The notes under the pieces: generated by a model
What the model saw: the letters and a program-made list of their open reading frames with translations, nothing else
What the model was told of the DNA's origin: nothing
Databases searched by the model: none
Shown: positions 1 to 9,900 of the stretch, one piece after another
How the letters are laid out: the number at the start of each line of letters is the position of its first letter
Position numbering within the stretch: the stretch's first letter is position 1
Assembly: GCA_964534745.1 (NCBI GenBank)
Contig: CAZHQW010000043.1
Coordinates: 1-31,965, forward strand
Reading direction: 5' to 3'
DNA from: G020354785 sp964534745
Lineage (GTDB): Bacteria; Bacteroidota; Bacteroidia; Bacteroidales; UBA10428
Length of the DNA: 31,965 nt
Translations under genes and position numbers: made by a program

Positions 1-152
1 TGGATAATAAAAAATTTACTTCACTTGGCAATGAACTATCAATGAGATTTAATCTCACTGTATTTACCGGAAACAAATTTTGCCTGTTTAATTATGCAAC
101 AAAATCAACCGGCGGGTATGTTGATTTTGACTGGTTCAGAATTATCCACTAA
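1..152 (+). CDS. 3' end of a GH43-like glycosidase, C-terminal beta-sandwich (partial)
   Basis: An open frame runs in from the window edge (first full codon at 3) and stops at TAA 150-152, giving 49 residues. The end reads FTGNKFCLFNYATKSTGG followed by YVDFDWFRI. This is the typical closing strand of the concanavalin-like C-terminal domain of GH43 beta-xylosidases and arabinofuranosidases, where an F-N-Y-A-T-K...GGYVDFD(W/Y)F pattern recurs. The catalytic domain lies outside the window, so activity cannot be judged. No T9SS sorting tail follows this domain. The stop is 16 nt before the GH51 start at 169, so the two genes are almost certainly co-transcribed. Other proteins carrying this domain are possible, but GH43 is by far the most likely in this neighbourhood. 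Confidence 0.75.
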   Translation, partial: DNKKFTSLGNELSMRFNLTVFTGNKFCLFNYATKSTGGYVDFDWFRIIH

Positions 153-168
153 TAAAAAAATAACCAGA

Positions 169-1704
169 ATGAAAAAATTATTATTTATTTTACTGCTTGC
201 TCTTCCTTACTGCCTATCTGCTCAAACGGCAAAAATTAAAATAGATATTGACAGAACAATAGGGGAAATTGATCCCAAGATCTATGGTGTATTCATGGAA
301 CCTATAAAGTTTAGCCCCAGGAGATTTGGATTAACTGATACAGGCTATTTAAATACAATGTATGGAATTTTGTATGATCCTTCCTCTCCCCTTGCGGACG
401 AAAACGGCTTCAAGAAAAATTATATTGAAGCGATGAAGGAGCTTAAAATAACCAACATGCGGTGGCCGGGTGGTAACTATGTTTCCAGTTATAACTGGCA
501 GGACGGCATTGGTCCGAAAGAACAGCGCCCTGTACGTAAAGAACTTATATGGGGCGCTATTGATAATAATCATGTGGGAACAGACGAATGGATACAATTA
601 AACAGGTCTATTGGAAGTGAAAACGTTATTTGTATTAACCTTGGCCTTGGCAGCATAAACGATGCACGCTACTGGGTAGAATACTGCAACCTGGAAAAGG
701 GAACCTATTATTCAGATTTACGTGCCAGGTACGGAAATCAGAAACCATTCAATGTAAAATACTGGTGTCTTGGTAACGAAGTTGACGGATCACCATGGAT
801 CATGGGATATAAAAACGCCGAAGATTATTGCAAGGTCGCTATTGAGGCTGCAAAAGCAATGAGAGCCACCGACAATTCAATTAAGTTTATCGCTAACGGT
901 TCGTCATACTACGAGAGCACCGGCAAATGGATTGACTGGAACCGGAAAGTAATTACCGAACTTAGAGATATTGCCGACTATATTTCCATTCACCGTTACT
1001 GGAACATAACCGATAATTATTATGATTATGTTGGACAGAGTTCATTTGATATTGAAGAAAAAATAAAAGTCGTTCATGCACAGATTAACGTTGCCAAAGC
1101 CATGTATCCGGCAATGAAACCTATGTATCTCTCCGTTGACGAGTGGGCGCCACACGGTCGAAATCTGTTATCCACACTGGCGGTTGCCATGTATTTCAAT
1201 TCTTTTATTCGTAATGCCGATATTGTAAAAATGGCAAACTACACACTGCTAACTTCGTTGTTACAAACCGATAAAACAAGGGGAACTTTTAAAACACCGT
1301 TGTATTACACGTTTAAATTGTTTTCAAACAACTGTCATGGCAACTCTGTCGATACTTACGTCGCGTGTGATACTTTCAATACCGATAAATACAAAGGCAT
1401 CCCTTTTCTTGATGTTACAACAGTTTACTCCAAAGAAACCGGTACAGTTTACATAAACGTGGTCAACAGGCATAAAGACAATACGATCGTTGCGGACATA
1501 ATTACCAGTTCAGCTGAATTTACAGGGAAAGCTGAAGCAAAAGCAGTTACCGGGGATTCGCTCAAAGACCTCTTTATATATGATAAGCAGGAACAGTATA
1601 TCCCTGTACCGGAAGAGATCAAAACAGAAAAGAATAAAATATCATATTCATTCCCGGCACATTCATTTACACAGATTAAAGCAGGAGTAAAGAAGCATGA
1701 TTAA
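169..1704 (+). CDS. GH51-type alpha-L-arabinofuranosidase, secreted
   Basis: Likely removes arabinofuranosyl side chains from arabinoxylan or arabinan. A longer reading starts at ATG 94, but that would overlap the end of the preceding gene. ATG 169 begins a clean signal peptide (MKKLLFILLLALPYCLSAQ), so 169 is chosen (511 aa). GH51/clan GH-A retaining signatures are visible: acid/base Glu204 in CLGNEVDG and nucleophile Glu325 in LSVDEWAPHGR, with RWPGGNY before them. The C-terminal ~120 residues form the usual beta-sandwich and end in ...SFTQIKAGVKKHD. There is no T9SS tail, so the enzyme is probably periplasmic or lipid-independent, acting on imported oligosaccharides. Its 3' end overlaps the next gene by 8 nt, which indicates translational coupling. 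Confidence 0.88.
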   Translation: MKKLLFILLLALPYCLSAQTAKIKIDIDRTIGEIDPKIYGVFMEPIKFSPRRFGLTDTGYLNTMYGILYDPSSPLADENGFKKNYIEAMKELKITNMRWPGGNYVSSYNWQDGIGPKEQRPVRKELIWGAIDNNHVGTDEWIQLNRSIGSENVICINLGLGSINDARYWVEYCNLEKGTYYSDLRARYGNQKPFNVKYWCLGNEVDGSPWIMGYKNAEDYCKVAIEAAKAMRATDNSIKFIANGSSYYESTGKWIDWNRKVITELRDIADYISIHRYWNITDNYYDYVGQSSFDIEEKIKVVHAQINVAKAMYPAMKPMYLSVDEWAPHGRNLLSTLAVAMYFNSFIRNADIVKMANYTLLTSLLQTDKTRGTFKTPLYYTFKLFSNNCHGNSVDTYVACDTFNTDKYKGIPFLDVTTVYSKETGTVYINVVNRHKDNTIVADIITSSAEFTGKAEAKAVTGDSLKDLFIYDKQEQYIPVPEEIKTEKNKISYSFPAHSFTQIKAGVKKHD

Positions 1705-2851
1705 ATATAAACTAACAAAAGGCAGGATAAAACGGGATTTTATCAGAAAATCATTAATTGCTTTAATTGTTTTATCCAATCCGCAAATTCTATTCACGCA
1801 GGATAATATAGATCCTCCTCCCCCGGGATTCGACAGTTATAAGTCAAATATTGACCATGGTGAATCCGTAGTGGTATCCTATTACTCAAGTACAGTTGGC
1901 ATTGACCGCCAGACAAGAATCTATCTCCCTCCGGGTTATACCGCAGATTCAACTTATAATGTGCTTTACCTCCTGCATGGAATAGGAGGCGACATAAACG
2001 AATGGTACAATTACGGTGTGCCTCATTATATACTGGACAACCTTTATGCCGGGGGTAAGACTGACCCGATGGTTGTAGTGTTGCCCAATGGCCGTGCAAT
2101 GGAGGACGATTCACCCGGTTCAGATATTTTTGCCGAAGATAAAGCAGCCGGATTTGCCAATTTTGAATTTGAGCTTATTAAAGATCTTGTTCCTTTTATT
2201 GACACAGCCTATTCTGTAAAACGCGACAGGGAGGCCCGCGCAATAGCGGGACTTTCAATGGGGGGCGGACAGGCATTGAATTTTGGACTGGCACACCTCG
2301 ATACATTCGCGTGGGTCGGGGCATTTTCACCAGCCCCAAACACCAAAGCCGCTGCATCCCTGATACCGGATTTAAGTGAGGACACTGCCAAAATATCGGC
2401 CCTTTGGATATCATGTGGCAGTGATGATGATCTTCTCTTTGTGAGCCAGAATACTCATAACTTTATGGCACAGAATAACATTGACCATTATTATTTGATT
2501 GAAGAGGGCAAAGGCCACGAATGGCCGGTCTGGAAATCAGGTTTGTACCATTTTGCACAAAGGATTTTCGGACGTGTTCCCGAAACAGATACTACAGATA
2601 CCGGTATATTACAAAGCCAAAGCTGTATTGAGTTCAAAATTTCTTACAATCCATTATATCAGACCATTAATCTTTACGGCGTCAATTATATTGAAAAACT
2701 GAATATTTACGATATAAACGGCATGTTAGTATTATCTTATTCTAACAGTAGTAGCAATACCCTGAATATTGCTCAGTTGAGTAGTGGAGTTTATCTGGTT
2801 AATCTGTATAATGGCAAAAAAAATTTTCGTGGTAAAGTTGTAAAATTCTAA
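1697..2851 (+). CDS. CE1-type esterase (feruloyl/acetylxylan esterase-like) with T9SS tail
   Basis: Alpha/beta hydrolase of the esterase-D/CE1 group (384 aa), expected to remove feruloyl or acetyl esters from xylan side chains. The nucleophile is Ser187 in AGLSMGGGQ, an acid lies among Asp243-245 in CGSDDDLL, and His274 is in GKGHEW. The N-terminus carries a hydrophobic signal segment (about residues 16-35). A short Pro/Asp-rich stretch and the opening domain (RIYLPPGY, YLLHGIGG) are typical of the family. Residues ~315-384 form a T9SS type A sorting domain (NIYDINGM, LSSGVYLVNL, basic end), so the protein should cross the outer membrane and be surface-attached or released. It overlaps GH51 by 8 nt and ends 4 nt before the GH95 gene. 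Ferulate versus acetate specificity cannot be read from sequence alone. Confidence 0.85.
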   Translation: MIKYKLTKGRIKRDFIRKSLIALIVLSNPQILFTQDNIDPPPPGFDSYKSNIDHGESVVVSYYSSTVGIDRQTRIYLPPGYTADSTYNVLYLLHGIGGDINEWYNYGVPHYILDNLYAGGKTDPMVVVLPNGRAMEDDSPGSDIFAEDKAAGFANFEFELIKDLVPFIDTAYSVKRDREARAIAGLSMGGGQALNFGLAHLDTFAWVGAFSPAPNTKAAASLIPDLSEDTAKISALWISCGSDDDLLFVSQNTHNFMAQNNIDHYYLIEEGKGHEWPVWKSGLYHFAQRIFGRVPETDTTDTGILQSQSCIEFKISYNPLYQTINLYGVNYIEKLNIYDINGMLVLSYSNSSSNTLNIAQLSSGVYLVNLYNGKKNFRGKVVKF

Positions 2852-2855
2852 TAAA

Positions 2856-5800
2856 TTGAAAACCAGACAGTTATTAATCTCCACATTATTACTGTGCTTT
2901 TTCCTGTCTATACAATACACTAAAGCACAGCAAGACACCAAACTTATAATGTGGTATAACAAGCCGGCAAGTGTCTGGAACGAGGCTTTACCTATTGGTA
3001 ACGGACGCATTGCAGCAATGATTTTCGGAGACCCTGCCAATGAGAAAATCCAGCTCAACGAAGGTACTTTCTGGTCCGGTGGTCCCTCACGCAATGATAA
3101 TCCGGATGCCCTGGAGGCACTACCTGCAATTCGACAGCTTATTTTCGAAGGAAATTATAGCGAGGCTGAAGCAATGATTAATGAAAATATCACAGCACAG
3201 CAGTTACATGGTTCGAAGTATCAAACTATTGGAAACCTTCATTTGTCTTTTCCGGACCATGACAGTTATACTGATTATTACCGCGAACTGGATTTGGAAA
3301 AGGCAGTTTTTACAGCTACTTACATGGTTGACGATGTCACTTATCAACGTGAAGTTTTTGCTTCACAGCCCGATCAGGTTATAGTTGTCAGGTTAACCGC
3401 CGATCAGCCGGGAAAAATCACATTTTCAGCCGGTATAGACGGTCCCTTGCAGAATGCGATGAATGTTCCGGACGTGAATACAATGGAATTGAAGGGACTT
3501 TCAAGTACCCACGAAGGTGTGACCGGACAGGTAAAATTTGATGCCCGTGTAAAAATTATAAATTCAGGCGGCACAACGGCTATCGCCTCAAATAAGATAG
3601 AATTAAGCAGTGCCGACGAAGTGGTGATCTTGATTTCAATTGCAACCAATTTTGTGGATTATAATAGCTTAACCGCCGATGAAACTGCAAAATGTATAGA
3701 CTATCTTTCGGCGGCTGAAGCAAAGTCATATACAGAGCTATTGGACGGTCATGTGGCTGCCTATCAGGAGTATTTCAACCGTGTCAGCTTCGACTTAGGC
3801 ACTTCTTCTTTATCGGCTTTCCCAACAGATATACGCATCAAGAACTTTTCAAAGACAAGTGACAACGAACTTGTTGCAATGTATTATCAGTTTGGCCGTT
3901 ATTTGCTCATATCGAGCTCGCAACCTGGCGGGCAACCCGCTACATTACAGGGATTATGGAATGAACAGGTCAGCCCGCCATGGGACAGCAAGTATACCAT
4001 AAATATTAATACCGAAATGAACTACTGGCCCGCAGAAAAGTGTAATCTTACCGAAATGCACGAACCTCTTGTTCAGATGGTTAAAGAGCTATCAGAAACG
4101 GGCCGGCAAACCGCTCAAACCATGTATAGTTGTGATGGCTGGGTTACGCATCACAATACCGATATATGGCGCATTTGCGGTGTGGTGGACGGTGCATACT
4201 GGGGAATGTGGCCTATGGGCGGCGCATGGCTTTCGCAACATTTGTGGGAAAAGTATTTGTACAGCGGTGATTTGGAGTACCTCGACTCCGTTTACCCGGT
4301 ATTAAAATCGGCATGCGAATTTTACCAGGATTTCCTGATTGAGGAACCTGAAAATAACTGGCTGGTAGTAAGTCCTTCCATTTCACCTGAGAATGCTCCC
4401 TCCGGCCATTCCACCTCTGTTTGTGCAGGAACAACTATGGATAATCAGATACTGTTCGATTTATTTTCAAAAACTATTAAAGCTGCATCATTGCTGAAAC
4501 AGGACAGTACCTTAATGGTCGATTTCAAGGAAATACTAGACCATCTGGCTCCAATGCAAACCGGCCGTTTCGGACAGTTGCAGGAATGGATGGAAGACTG
4601 GGATAATCCTGATGACCAGCATCGTCATGTTTCGCATCTATACGGTTTATTCCCGGGCAACCAGATCTCACCCTGCACCTCACCGGAATTGTTCGATGCA
4701 GCACGTACTTCACTTATCCATAGGGGTGATGTTTCTACAGGCTGGTCAATGGGCTGGAAAGTCAATCTATGGGCACGTTTGCTTGATGGCAATCATGCAC
4801 TAAAACTTATTACGGATCAACTTACACTGGTTGATCCTGTGAATTCAGGAAATAATGGTGGTACCTATCCAAACCTTTTTGACGCGCACCCACCGTTCCA
4901 GATTGATGGAAATTTTGGCTGTACATCAGGCATAACTGAAATGCTTCTGCAAAGTCATGACGGCGCTATTCATTTTCTGCCTGCCCTGCCGGACGACTGG
5001 CAAACCGGTGATATAAACGGATTACGGGCTTATGGCGGTTTTAATGTTAGTTTCAATTGGGAAAACGGAGAGGTTCAAAAAATAATTATTGAATCAAATC
5101 TTGGGGGAAATTGCCGCATTCGTGTACCTAACGAAGTAGCTCTGATTGATGGCACACTCCTGAATCCTGCTTCGGGAACTAATCCGAATCCTTTTTTTGC
5201 TGCTGCTGAAATAAAAGATCCTGTAATTTCCGATTCATCGATTTTAAATCCCGTAATCCTTGAGCCAACTCTGATGTACGACCTGCCTACTCAGGCCGGC
5301 GAAATATATACCATTGTATGTATCAAAAAACCGGAATTTCAATATGCTTCTGTAACTAATAAAAATCCGAAACAAATTATTGTTGATTTAAGCGAACAGG
5401 TTAAGGAACGGGCAACATTCAATGGATTCACAGTGAAAATAGACAGCCTGGTTGCAGAGATTGATAGTGTAGTTCCGGGTGATACTGCGAATCAACTGGT
5501 AGTTAATCTGAAAGACAGCATTTCAAAAGAAAATGAGGTATTACTCTTATACAGCAGCGGAAATGTGCTTTCAATATTTGATGTGAACCTGAATAATTTC
5601 ACCGACACCCTGGTAGATAATCTGTTAACCGGCTCTTCTCCAAGAATAGTAGAACTAAGATCGAACAAAGACGGTAATTCAATCATCGCCAGGTTTAATA
5701 AGAAGATGCAGGTTCCAACAGATGTCTCAGCTTTAACTCTTTTCACCGAATACAATGGAAAAGATAGTATTCCAATACTACAAAGCGATTTTTTCGATAA

Positions 5801-6908
5801 TGATTCTGCTTCATTATCATTTTCACTTGCCGGACAGGTTTTTGCAGATTATGAGCTTTCACTTTCCTATTCAAGCAATATCATTATGTCTTCTGACAGC
5901 GGATTACTTAAAGCATTTACCAGTCTTCCGGTAACAAATTACTCAAATGGTCTGCCATTCCATATTTTGGATGGAACCATAGATCCAGGCGGATGGTTTG
6001 CCGTACTTGAATTCAGCAAACCGGTAGCAATGGCTATTGAACAATCAGACTACTTTACACTAAGTGTAAATGGAGAAATTGTTCCGATCGAAGATGTGTT
6101 TATTGTCAACACAATTACCATTTTTCCGCCAAATGTTTTTCATTTTGGCGATGTTGTAACCGTCAGCTATTTACCGGGAAACATAACGGCTACCGACCAG
6201 GGTATTTTAAAAGGATTCAGTGATTTTGCACTTACAAATCTGATTAACGAACCGGCATGGATAGTAATCCCGGCAAAAATAGAAGCGGAGAATTTTATTT
6301 CCCAGTCGGGAATTCAAACCGAACAGACCGGTGATACAGGAGGCGGACTGAATGTAGGCTGGATTGACGATGGTGACTGGATGGAATATGCCATGGATAA
6401 TAATACTACTGACACATTGTTTACCGCTGCTTTCCGCCTTGCTTCCCCTAACAACGGCGGCATACTTATAATTTATCTTGATGACGTTAATATTGGCTAT
6501 GTATATGCTCCTAACACAGGTAGCTGGCAAGTCTATAAGTCTGTTGCCACCGACCTGAAAATTGGTCCGGGAAAACATTTTTTAAAACTTCGTGCAGCAA
6601 AAGGGGGTTTCAATATTAATTATACGGACATCAAAAAAAAAGTAATAAGCGGAATTAACAAACCAAATTCTGATAAAATTAAGGTTTATCCTAATCCGGC
6701 ATCACGAGAACTGTGTATTGAATCCGCAGATTTTCAGTACAACAAAGTCGAAATTACTGATATTATAGGAAGTACTGTATTGTGCCGGTTAATAACCTAT
6801 GAACCTGAAATATATCTGCCTGTGAGCCTACCCGACGGAATTTATGTTGTCAAAATCAGTAATCATAGCCAATTTCAACTTAAAAAAATCGTGGTTGGCA
6901 GTAATTGA
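2856..6908 (+). CDS. Multimodular GH95 enzyme (predicted alpha-L-galactosidase or alpha-L-fucosidase) with CBM6-like domain and T9SS tail
   Basis: Starts at TTG 2856, 4 nt after the esterase stop. The signal peptide follows at once (MKTRQLLISTLLLCFFLSIQ...KA/QQ), and no suitable ATG exists nearby. Residues ~28-815 are a full GH95 domain, with the typical opening WNEALPIGNGRIAAM. Motif-based active-site candidates are Asn383/Asn385 in YTININTEMNYW, Glu512 in SPSISPENAP and Asp684 in FQIDGNFG. Thr381 stands where well-studied fucosidases carry His (H-T-N-I-N), a change linked to L-galactose recognition. Three tandem Ig/SwmB-like beta modules (826-1131), a CBM6-like domain (1137-1263) and a T9SS tail (1272-1350, VYPNPAS) follow. 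At 1350 aa it is about 500 residues longer than a simple GH95. It likely trims terminal L-Gal or L-Fuc at the cell surface. Catalytic residues were assigned by motif, not alignment. Confidence 0.9.
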   Translation: MKTRQLLISTLLLCFFLSIQYTKAQQDTKLIMWYNKPASVWNEALPIGNGRIAAMIFGDPANEKIQLNEGTFWSGGPSRNDNPDALEALPAIRQLIFEGNYSEAEAMINENITAQQLHGSKYQTIGNLHLSFPDHDSYTDYYRELDLEKAVFTATYMVDDVTYQREVFASQPDQVIVVRLTADQPGKITFSAGIDGPLQNAMNVPDVNTMELKGLSSTHEGVTGQVKFDARVKIINSGGTTAIASNKIELSSADEVVILISIATNFVDYNSLTADETAKCIDYLSAAEAKSYTELLDGHVAAYQEYFNRVSFDLGTSSLSAFPTDIRIKNFSKTSDNELVAMYYQFGRYLLISSSQPGGQPATLQGLWNEQVSPPWDSKYTININTEMNYWPAEKCNLTEMHEPLVQMVKELSETGRQTAQTMYSCDGWVTHHNTDIWRICGVVDGAYWGMWPMGGAWLSQHLWEKYLYSGDLEYLDSVYPVLKSACEFYQDFLIEEPENNWLVVSPSISPENAPSGHSTSVCAGTTMDNQILFDLFSKTIKAASLLKQDSTLMVDFKEILDHLAPMQTGRFGQLQEWMEDWDNPDDQHRHVSHLYGLFPGNQISPCTSPELFDAARTSLIHRGDVSTGWSMGWKVNLWARLLDGNHALKLITDQLTLVDPVNSGNNGGTYPNLFDAHPPFQIDGNFGCTSGITEMLLQSHDGAIHFLPALPDDWQTGDINGLRAYGGFNVSFNWENGEVQKIIIESNLGGNCRIRVPNEVALIDGTLLNPASGTNPNPFFAAAEIKDPVISDSSILNPVILEPTLMYDLPTQAGEIYTIVCIKKPEFQYASVTNKNPKQIIVDLSEQVKERATFNGFTVKIDSLVAEIDSVVPGDTANQLVVNLKDSISKENEVLLLYSSGNVLSIFDVNLNNFTDTLVDNLLTGSSPRIVELRSNKDGNSIIARFNKKMQVPTDVSALTLFTEYNGKDSIPILQSDFFDNDSASLSFSLAGQVFADYELSLSYSSNIIMSSDSGLLKAFTSLPVTNYSNGLPFHILDGTIDPGGWFAVLEFSKPVAMAIEQSDYFTLSVNGEIVPIEDVFIVNTITIFPPNVFHFGDVVTVSYLPGNITATDQGILKGFSDFALTNLINEPAWIVIPAKIEAENFISQSGIQTEQTGDTGGGLNVGWIDDGDWMEYAMDNNTTDTLFTAAFRLASPNNGGILIIYLDDVNIGYVYAPNTGSWQVYKSVATDLKIGPGKHFLKLRAAKGGFNINYTDIKKKVISGINKPNSDKIKVYPNPASRELCIESADFQYNKVEITDIIGSTVLCRLITYEPEIYLPVSLPDGIYVVKISNHSQFQLKKIVVGSN

Positions 6909-6929
6909 TGTATCAGCAATAACACGATT

Positions 6930-6960
6930 TTTGCTTAAATGATAATATACGTTAATTTTG
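6930..6960 (+). promoter_or_regulatory. Bacteroidota-type promoter for the large GH43 gene
   Basis: TTTG at 6930-6933, a 19-nt spacer, then TAATTTTG at 6953-6960. This matches the -33/-7 consensus of the main sigma factor in Bacteroides relatives (TTTG-N19/20-TAnnTTTG). A start about 7 nt downstream gives a short leader to ATG 6984. It overlaps the in-frame ATG at 6939, which argues against that upstream start. Confidence 0.65.
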
Positions 6961-6983
6961 ATCCGGAATATAATCTAAAATAT

Positions 6984-9900
6984 ATGAGACTTTACTTTTT
7001 TGTTCTTATCAGCATCATCTTAAACCTGGGCATCAATGCACAAACGGATAGTACCTATATTAATCCGGTAATTCCCGGCGACCACCCCGATGCCACACTT
7101 ACCCGCATCGGAAATGATTTTTATACGACAGGTTCATCTTTTAATGTAACACCTCAAATTTTTCATTCTACTGATTTAGTTCACTGGGAAGCGATTTCTC
7201 AACCTGTAAAAGCGTCATGGTCAAATTACGGTGATAATCCCGGGGGCGGATGCTGGGGAGGCCATATGGTTTATTATAATGGTCAGTATTGGCATTACTT
7301 TTCCCGCTCAAATACTATGCATTATGTAACAGCAAACGATCCGGCAGGTCCATGGTCAGATCCGGTAAGAGTGAATAATCCTTCGAGCCTGCCATATGAT
7401 TTAGGATATGATAATTCTATTTTTATTGACGATGACAACAAATGGTACCTGGTAGTTAAAAACGGGAGGCCAAACAACGGTATTGTTGAACTGGGAAATG
7501 ACGGTCAACCTAAGGGTGTTGTCTATAATCTGGACTGGTTAAACCCGGCACCTTCCCATCCGTATAGCTGGGCAGAAGGACCTGTAATGTGGAAATATAA
7601 AGGTTATTACTACTATTCTTTTGCCAGGGATTTAGGCGGGGGTCAAAAGGTTATGAGAAGTCAAACGCTAACAGACAGTGAGGATTCATGGGAAATGCTG
7701 GGTGATTTTTTTAATGTAAACGATCCTCAGAAACCGGGTTCGCTTTTTACAGGCCCCAACCATGCTTCACCAGTTATTATGCTTGATGACAGTACCTTTT
7801 GGGTAATTCATCCTCTTTATGCGAAAGGCGAATGGATAGGACAGGGACGGCAGGGATTATTAAACCAGGTTCTCTATGATGATAATCTTCGGCCTGTTGC
7901 TGATTACCCCATTAACAAGTCCTTCACCGCACCAGAACTGCCAGGTAGCGGTATTCCCTGGATGGTGCCAAAATCAGATTTTTTCACTTCGGATAAGCTG
8001 AATCCCGAGTGGTCGTTTCTGGGTTATACCCCTGATAATTCATATTCGCTGACCGACCGGCCGGGATGGCTGCATTTGTTGCCCAAGAGCACTACAAATG
8101 TAAATACTGTTATAAAGAATGACGGTGAACATAATTACTCACTTATAACACGCCTTGAATTCGGTGCAGAATCTATTAATGACGAAGCCGGACTAAGGAT
8201 TTTGAGAGGAGATGAAACGATGTTTGCAAAATTATACAGTTCTGTAAATGAATACAACCACAATGTTATAGTCTTCAGTTTTGAAAACACCAGATATGAG
8301 ACTGATAATACTTTGGGAAATACACTGTGGCTCAGGATCATCAGGGTGAACCATAGTATTAGCGGTTATTTCAGCAGTAACGGCTGCGACTGGGTAAAAG
8401 TCGGTGAAAATTTTGATGTATCTGAAGTTGACTCATACTCCGATTTCGTAACATTTACCGGAACCAGGCAGGGACCATATGTCCAGGGAAGTGATGCTTT
8501 TTTTGATCTGTATATTTACCGCGATGCATACTCACCTGTCCTGACCGAATGTCCGGCAAATCAATACGGTACCTGGCGTACAACAAAAACTGATGGTATA
8601 TACCAGCTGGACAGTATTCACAATAATGACTGGGCACTTTATGCAGGTGTTGAATTTGGAAATGATGAATATTTAAAGACACCGAAGACAATTGAAGTTA
8701 CTGCTTCCAGTGCCGGTTCGGGCGGAACAATTGAAGTGTGGCTCGATTCAATTGATACGGGAACAAAGGTAGCTGACTGTGAAATACTAAATACCGGTGA
8801 CTGGAACACTTTTGAAACCTTCTCAGCCCCTGTGGATCATGTCGAAGGACGACACGACGTATACCTCCGGTTTGCCGGTGCCGAACCGGGAAGACTGTTC
8901 AATCTGAAATGGATACAGTTTATTGCAGTAACAGCTCCTGAGTTTGTTTCAGCAAGCGTAACTGATGATGATACGCTGCAATTAAATCTCAGCCAGCCGG
9001 TGATGACACCTGCTTTACCTTGTGGTTTAAGTATCGAAGCCAACGGTTCTCAAAATATTCCAATTTCAGATATTTCCCTGGCGGAAGGCGATAGCAGTCT
9101 CCTGGTTATCACTATGGCAGCATTGGTATCAAATACGGACGAAATCACTATCTCATACAACCCGGGAACGATTACAAATCCGGTTGGTATCAGCCTTATG
9201 CCGTTTAGCGGTCTGTCGGTTGACAACCTTTTGCCGGGTGCAGCCCCCGAAATTAAATTACTGGAGACTAAACATGAAGGTGATACAGTCCGGATGTACC
9301 TGAGCAAAAAAATGAATTCTCCGGCTTCTTACACCAGCGATTTTTTAATTGAGGTTGAAGGAAAGGATGATATTTTGATAAATGCTGCAGAAGTACTGGA
9401 AAATGATTCCACGATCATAGTTCTCCTTCCTGAGAACAGGATATACTATGAGGATATGGTCTCGCTAACATATTCAGGAACAGAATTGGAGGCAGTTAAC
9501 GGAGGCCTGTTGGCTTCTTTTACTAGCGAACCTATTCAAAATACCACCAGTGGTTATCCGCCAAATATCATAGAGGCATCAACCAGAATGGCCGGTTCAG
9601 TATATATATACATCGATTTAACTTTTGACAAACCTTTGCTCGATGCCAGCGACGAAAAAAATTATTTTACAATTGCAGTGAACGATGTTCCTGCAACTAT
9701 CCAGTCACTGACTTCCACACATGATTTACTAAGCTTTTCTATTTATCCTTATATTCAATACGGTGATGAAATTAAGGTAAGCTACTCCGGTGGCAATGTC
9801 AGAAGCGTATATAATGGCATACTTCAGGATTTCAGTGACTACGTTGTAACAAATACTGTTCCTGAACCTTTGGTCGTCACCCCCCATAACACTGCTAATA

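Noticed and set aside
94..168. Upstream in-frame ATG at 94 for the GH51 gene
   Set aside because: It overlaps the coding end of the preceding gene, and the 25 extra residues precede a complete signal peptide that begins at 169.
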